64,000 bases of DNA from Arcobacter sp. CECT 8986 (lineage in GTDB: Bacteria; Campylobacterota; Campylobacteria; Campylobacterales; Arcobacteraceae). Below are positions 60,259 through 64,000 of the stretch, piece after piece. Below the pieces are notes generated by a model. The model was not told where the DNA came from. It did not search any database and saw only the letters and a list, made by a program, of their open reading frames with translations. Every line of letters starts with the position of its first letter. The stretch's first letter is position 1. The translations under genes and the position numbers were made by a program. The stretch covers positions 186,001 through 250,000 of the forward strand of contig NZ_PDKG01000003.1 in NCBI RefSeq assembly GCF_004116725.1, written 5' to 3'.

Positions 60259-61539
60259 TTATTCAAATTTATAGTGATTTATTATATTTGCTAATTCAAA
60301 AAGTAAATAACAACTTCCTTCATATAACACATCGTTCTTTAACTGATTTCCAACACCTTCAAAATCAGGAAAACCTCTTAAAAGAAGTGCTTTTTTATAT
60401 TTTTTTGTATATCTTTCACCATGAAAGTTTGAAATCAATACATCACTTTGTAGAAGATATTTTTCCACATCTTCAAAATCTCCAACTAATATATTTTCAC
60501 ACTCTAATTTTTCTAAAACTTCATCTTTATGAGTTGTTATGATTGCTTTAATATTTGCACCTGCTTCTATGATTGTATTTGCTATACTTACACATTGGTC
60601 TGGTTCTAAAGCCAAAACAAAAGAGCTACTTCCTATTGAAAAGTGAGTATCTAAAAGTGCATCTTGTAATCTTTTTCTCCATCTTACAATACTAGGATGA
60701 GGAGTTGTAATCTCTTTTATACTGCACAATTTTTTATAAAATTTATCAGTCTCTTCTAATCCGCATAAACTATCAAAATGAAGTAAGTTTATATTCTCAT
60801 TTTTCTTTAGCATTAACTCACCAGCTTTTTTTACACTATTTCCAATAGTTATAACAAGAGAAGATAAAGCTAAATTTTTAATCTCTTCAACACTAATTCC
60901 ACCAGAAGTCAATGCTCCTTGTTTTTCACCTAAATGTCCATCTAAACTATCACTTAAATCAGGAAGTGAGTAAACTTCATAACCAAATAAAGAAATAGTA
61001 TCTTTTATCTTTTCTACTTCTATTGGTTTTAAATTGACATTTGGAATTATTAAAGCTTTATTATTATCAATATAAGATGTTTTATTCACTAATTGAGTGA
61101 TTATTGCTTCTACACTTTTAGCAAATCCACTTTCTAATGAACCCTCAAAATCAGGAGTATTTACATAAACCATTTTTTGAATATCTTCAAGTAATAATGA
61201 AGCACCTTTAATATCATCACCTTTTGTTTCAGTTAAACCTGTTGTAAAAAGTCCAACTAAATCTGGTTTTACTTTTTTAGTAATATTTTTTATACTCTCA
61301 CTTATTGCATAATCTCCACCATCAATAACTGCTGTTATATCATTTACTGCTGTTGTTTGAACTGCAATTGGATCATTAAAATGTCTTGTGAAAAAAACTT
61401 TTGAAAAAGAGGCACAACCTTGTGCTCCATGCATTAAAGGCATACAGTTTTTAATACCTAAAAAGCACAACATTGCACCCATTGGTTGAGATAATTTTAT
61501 AGGATTTAGTTGAAGTGGTTTTGCACTTAATGCGTCCAT
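60259..61539 (-). CDS. nifN: FeMo-cofactor scaffold subunit NifN
   Basis: 426 residues. The N-terminus PLQLNPIKLSQPMGAMLCFL and KNCMPLMHGAQGCASFSKVF are NifN-like, and FFTRHFNDPIAVQTTAVND distinguishes it from NifK by length and by lack of the third P-cluster Cys context. NifEN receives NifB-co and matures it with Mo and homocitrate. It has its own -24/-12 promoter rather than being coupled to nifE, which lies beyond two other genes. Confidence 0.94.
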   Translation of the reverse strand: MDALSAKPLQLNPIKLSQPMGAMLCFLGIKNCMPLMHGAQGCASFSKVFFTRHFNDPIAVQTTAVNDITAVIDGGDYAISESIKNITKKVKPDLVGLFTTGLTETKGDDIKGASLLLEDIQKMVYVNTPDFEGSLESGFAKSVEAIITQLVNKTSYIDNNKALIIPNVNLKPIEVEKIKDTISLFGYEVYSLPDLSDSLDGHLGEKQGALTSGGISVEEIKNLALSSLVITIGNSVKKAGELMLKKNENINLLHFDSLCGLEETDKFYKKLCSIKEITTPHPSIVRWRKRLQDALLDTHFSIGSSSFVLALEPDQCVSIANTIIEAGANIKAIITTHKDEVLEKLECENILVGDFEDVEKYLLQSDVLISNFHGERYTKKYKKALLLRGFPDFEGVGNQLKNDVLYEGSCYLLFELANIINHYKFE

Positions 61540-61572
61540 AATAAATTCCTTATGGTATATTTTATAAACATA

Positions 61573-61588
61573 TGCAAAAAGTGTTCCA
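61573..61588 (-). promoter_or_regulatory. Sigma-54 promoter of nifN
   Basis: TGGAACACTTTTTGCA on the minus strand with GG-N10-GC, 34 bases before the nifN start. Confidence 0.84.
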
Positions 61589-61662
61589 CTATATTTTTTT
61601 ATAATTAAATAATAATTTTATAATATTTTGTGATATAATTAAAAAAATAAAAAAGGATATTT

Positions 61663-61971
61663 ATGTCTATTGGTACATTTACAACAAATAGCAATTTATC
61701 TCTTCAAGATTTAAACTCTAAAGATGTTCCTTCAGGTAAATATAAACTAAAAGAGACAGCAGTAGAAGTACTTCCTACTCCAAAAGCACAAGAATTTGAT
61801 GGTTATATAATGAGAGGTAATAAAGCAGTTCCTGCAAAAATTCCAGTTTATTATAGTGAAGAATACTACAAAAAGTTAGAAGAAATAAGACAACGTTCTA
61901 TTAAAGAAGTGGAACAAGAACTTCACAATAATTCAGAACTTATGAAAGCTGTGATGGATAAAGATAATTAA
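61663..61971 (+). CDS. Hypothetical 102-residue protein inside the nif island
   Basis: 102 residues on the plus strand, with AAAAGGA ahead of the ATG and a candidate -10 box (TATAAT at 61634-61639). The N-terminal half is polar and the C-terminal half (YYSEEYYKKLEEIRQRSIKE) is a charged helix. No cysteine and no membrane segment. It is convergent with cowN and divergent from nifN. Not recognised; it need not be a nif gene. Confidence 0.6.
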   Translation: MSIGTFTTNSNLSLQDLNSKDVPSGKYKLKETAVEVLPTPKAQEFDGYIMRGNKAVPAKIPVYYSEEYYKKLEEIRQRSIKEVEQELHNNSELMKAVMDKDN

Positions 61972-61982
61972 ATTTTTATCTA

Positions 61983-62288
61983 TCAACAACAATCAATCTC
62001 AACAGTATCAAGTAACTCAATTCCTTTTTCAAAATCATAATCCTCAAATAAATCAAAAATATAAAATACATTTGAACAGATATGATATAAGATATCTTTT
62101 TCATTCTCTTTTGCTAATACTTCATGATAATTTTCAGGAATAAAAGTATCAAACCTTTCCCAAAAACTATTTCTTGCTTCTGGTGTTTTCTCAAAAAGTT
62201 CATACAAAGCATCTAAAACATTTGCTGCATCTTTATAGCAATCAATATTATTAAAAGTTACATATCTATCTCTTATCTCTACTTCCAT
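61983..62288 (-). CDS. cowN: N2-fixation sustaining protein CowN
   Basis: 101 residues. The family pattern is clear: DRYVTFNNIDCYKDAANVLD, NSFWERFDTFIPENY, then DLFEDYDFEKGIELLDTVEI and the terminal CC. CowN lets molybdenum nitrogenase work in the presence of carbon monoxide. It overlaps the nifE stop by 10 bases, so it should be made together with NifE. Confidence 0.88.
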   Translation of the reverse strand: MEVEIRDRYVTFNNIDCYKDAANVLDALYELFEKTPEARNSFWERFDTFIPENYHEVLAKENEKDILYHICSNVFYIFDLFEDYDFEKGIELLDTVEIDCC

Positions 62289-63622
62289 GGTTCTTTTGCT
62301 CCTACTATTTTAAATACTCTATTATTTACTGCATATGAGATATCTTTTGCTAAATTTATAAGTCCATTATATGCGCCATAACTAACTTTTTTTTCTTGAT
62401 TTACATCCACAAATGCTACTTTCTTCTTAATTGCAGTATATAAACTTCTACCACCTGCAAGTAAAATATCAACATTGTGTTCATCAATTAGTTTTGCTTG
62501 TTCAACTCCTGGATTTGTCATAAGAATATCTACATATTTTGAAGCTATCTCTTTATCTTCTAATGTTGCTTTTTTCACACTTGTTGCAACTACGTGAAGT
62601 CCAATATCTTGTAAAGCACTTGCAATTGACCAAGATTTATTTCCTCCAGTATTTAAAATTGCTTTTTTACCTTTGAATATATTTTTATAAACTTGTAACT
62701 GTTTTTCTAAGTTCTCTTCTTCTTGCTTTATTACTTCTTCTGCTTTTTTACTTAGTTCTTCATTTCCAAAAGCATTTACAATACTTCTAATTGCATTTGA
62801 AGTATCTCTTTTTCCATAAAAAGATACACTAACATATGGGATTTGATACTTTTCTTGCATCTTTCTTGTTAAGCTTATTAAAGATTTTGCACACACTATT
62901 ACATTTAGTTTTGCAGTATGTGCCATTTGAATATCTTCTACTCTTCCATCTCCTGCTAAAGTTGAAACAACTTTAATTCCAATTTTTTCTAAAATAGGAG
63001 TATATTGCCACATATCACCAGTCACATTATATTCTCCAATCAAATTTATTCCAAAAGGATGAATACTTTCTGGCTCTTTTGTTCCTATTAATTGATGAAA
63101 TATTGATTCAGCACCAAGTCTTGAACCCAAGTTTTTTCCACCAACAAATCCAGGAGAGTGAATAACAACAATAGGAATATTATATTTTTCTTCCATTCTT
63201 GCACATACATTATCCATATCATCACCAATCATAGCAGTTACACAAGTTTCATATACAAATATTGCTTTTGGATTTTTATTTTCTATTATATACTCAATTG
63301 CATCTTCAAGTTTTTTGTTTCCTCCAAAGATTACATCATTTGTATTTACATCTGTTGTATATCCTAAAACTGTATTGTTTTGTTTATCATAAGAAGTTAA
63401 AGTTTGTCTAGTTTCCCAAGATGCACCAATACAAGTTGCAGGTGAATGAACCAAGTGAACAACATCAGCAAAAGGAAAAAGTGAAATTTGTGAACCTTCA
63501 AAAGCACATCCACCTGATGTAGCTCCTGGTTTTGGTTTATCACAAGATGATTTTTTTGTTTTATTGTGAGAGCAAGAACTTTCATTTAATAACTCACTAA
63601 TTAGTTTTTTATTTACCATCAT
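62279..63622 (-). CDS. nifE: FeMo-cofactor scaffold subunit NifE
   Basis: 447 residues. N-terminal Cys-rich lead (SSCSHNKTKKSSCDKPKPGA), then GGCAFEGSQISLFPFADVVH and LVHSPATCIGASWETR with the cluster cysteines, CVTAMIGDDM, and LIGEYNVTGDMWQYTPILEK. Distinguished from NifD by the missing FeMo-cofactor ligands and by the Trp in ASWETR. It works with NifN as the cofactor scaffold and is followed by cowN. Confidence 0.95.
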   Translation of the reverse strand: MMVNKKLISELLNESSCSHNKTKKSSCDKPKPGATSGGCAFEGSQISLFPFADVVHLVHSPATCIGASWETRQTLTSYDKQNNTVLGYTTDVNTNDVIFGGNKKLEDAIEYIIENKNPKAIFVYETCVTAMIGDDMDNVCARMEEKYNIPIVVIHSPGFVGGKNLGSRLGAESIFHQLIGTKEPESIHPFGINLIGEYNVTGDMWQYTPILEKIGIKVVSTLAGDGRVEDIQMAHTAKLNVIVCAKSLISLTRKMQEKYQIPYVSVSFYGKRDTSNAIRSIVNAFGNEELSKKAEEVIKQEEENLEKQLQVYKNIFKGKKAILNTGGNKSWSIASALQDIGLHVVATSVKKATLEDKEIASKYVDILMTNPGVEQAKLIDEHNVDILLAGGRSLYTAIKKKVAFVDVNQEKKVSYGAYNGLINLAKDISYAVNNRVFKIVGAKEPWK

Positions 63623-63653
63623 TGCCTCTTTATTTATTATTTAATTTTATATA

Positions 63654-63669
63654 TGCAAAAACTATTCCA
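63654..63669 (-). promoter_or_regulatory. Sigma-54 promoter of nifE-cowN
   Basis: TGGAATAGTTTTTGCA on the minus strand, GG-N10-GC, identical to the fdxN promoter core and 32 bases before nifE. Confidence 0.85.
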
Positions 63670-63689
63670 CTTTTTTTATTTATATAAAA

Positions 63690-63705
63690 AGGAACAATTC
63701 TTGCA
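63690..63705 (+). promoter_or_regulatory. Sigma-54 promoter of the divergent NifX-like gene
   Basis: AGGAACAATTCTTGCA on the plus strand with GG-N10-GC, 28 bases before the ATG at 63734 and only 20 bases from the oppositely oriented nifE promoter. Confidence 0.75.
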
Positions 63706-63733
63706 TATATGCTTTATAAAAAAGGATATTAAA

Positions 63734-64000
63734 ATGATTGCAATTCCTATTGACAAACAAAACTCAAAATCTATTTCTCAATACTTTGGAAATGCTTCTT
63801 ACTTTGCACTACTTGATGTAAAATCTGGTGATGTTTGTATTTCTGAAAATAGAGGCAATGGAAATGGTCCAGATACTGCAAACTTTCTAAAAGATATAAA
63901 TGTTACAAGTACTATTTTTTATCATATGGGTGAAGGTGTATTTAATACTTTAGATAAAAACAATATCAAAGTCTATACTTGTGAAAAAAAAGATTTGAGT
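63734..64000 (+). CDS. NifX/NifB-C-terminal-like cofactor-binding protein (partial)
   Basis: The first 89 codons are visible and the gene runs off the right edge. The start MIAIPIDKQNSKSISQYFGN ASYFALLDV and NGPDTANFLKDINVTSTIFYHMGEG match the dinitrogenase iron-molybdenum cofactor-binding family (NifX, NifY, NafY, NifB C-terminus). AAAGGA lies 8 bases before the ATG. It is a second member of the family beside nifX at 59798; exact role undetermined. Confidence 0.8.
   Translation, partial: MIAIPIDKQNSKSISQYFGNASYFALLDVKSGDVCISENRGNGNGPDTANFLKDINVTSTIFYHMGEGVFNTLDKNNIKVYTCEKKDLS

Overview
The window is AT-rich DNA that looks like a chromosome segment of a nitrogen-fixing member of the Campylobacterota, most likely Arcobacter-like (Arcobacteraceae). 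The pointers are the flagellar gene set with an epsilon-type remote CheZ, an HP0958/FlgZ-type zinc-ribbon protein, the NikKLMQO nickel ECF transporter, and a compact nif cluster carrying its own rpoN. The species assignment is inference; no rRNA or tRNA gene was seen.

Layout. 1-9144 is a motility block. On the minus strand are fliF-fliG-fliH-fliN (plus a cut-off gene at the left edge), flgB-flgF, a CheZ-like phosphatase and cheY. On the plus strand are flgG and two charged proteins of unknown function. 9152-19380 is housekeeping on the minus strand: ffh-rpsP-khpA-rimM, a pseudouridine synthase, Kdo transferase waaA, FlgZ, a NIF3 protein, glyQ, glutaredoxin, purE, a GT9 glycosyltransferase and a U32 peptidase. 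19511-26916 holds a large zinc-binding chemoreceptor, an ankyrin-repeat protein, recN and nadK. 27076-30049 is the str operon (rpsL-rpsG-fusA). 30305-36028 is mixed accessory content: MFS transporter, hydrolase, DUF234, DUF188, YwbE, methyltransferase, arylamine N-acetyltransferase. 36106-39216 is the nickel ECF transporter nikK-M-L-Q-O.

39326 to the right edge is a nitrogen-fixation island, nearly all on the minus strand. It contains fdxN; a SIR2-like/ClpX pair; a cysteine-less Tpx-like protein and nifA; an aldo/keto reductase-flavoprotein-nifT operon; nifH-(117 aa unknown)-nifD-nifK with a previously uncalled 31-residue membrane ORF behind it; then, after an inserted MOSC gene and a DUF2235 lipase/Sel1-lipoprotein pair (a likely T6SS effector/immunity module), the operon nifX-DUF269-nifF-nifW-nifZ-(degenerate ferredoxin)-[2Fe-2S] ferredoxin-rpoN; nifN; nifE-cowN; and a divergent NifX-family gene cut off at the right edge. 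nifB, nifU, nifS, nifV, nifQ and nifL are not in the window.

Working model. Eight -24/-12 sequences with exact GG-N10-GC geometry and a shared local consensus (GGAA in the -24 box, TTTTGCA or TTTGCA in most -12 boxes) stand before fdxN, SIR2-clpX, the reductase operon, nifH, nifX, nifN, nifE and the divergent NifX-like gene. nifA itself has a sigma-70-like promoter. RpoN is encoded last in the nifX operon, so the sigma factor, its activator and their targets form a nearly self-contained unit. The most interesting unexplained parts are the 117-aa protein between nifH and nifD, the 31-aa membrane peptide, the sigma-54-driven SIR2-ClpX pair, the Tpx and ferredoxin folds that have lost their redox cysteines, and the 12-residue insertion in NifH. 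No stretch longer than 300 bases lacks a gene; the two largest gaps (30050-30304 and 22370-22606) are divergent promoter regions.
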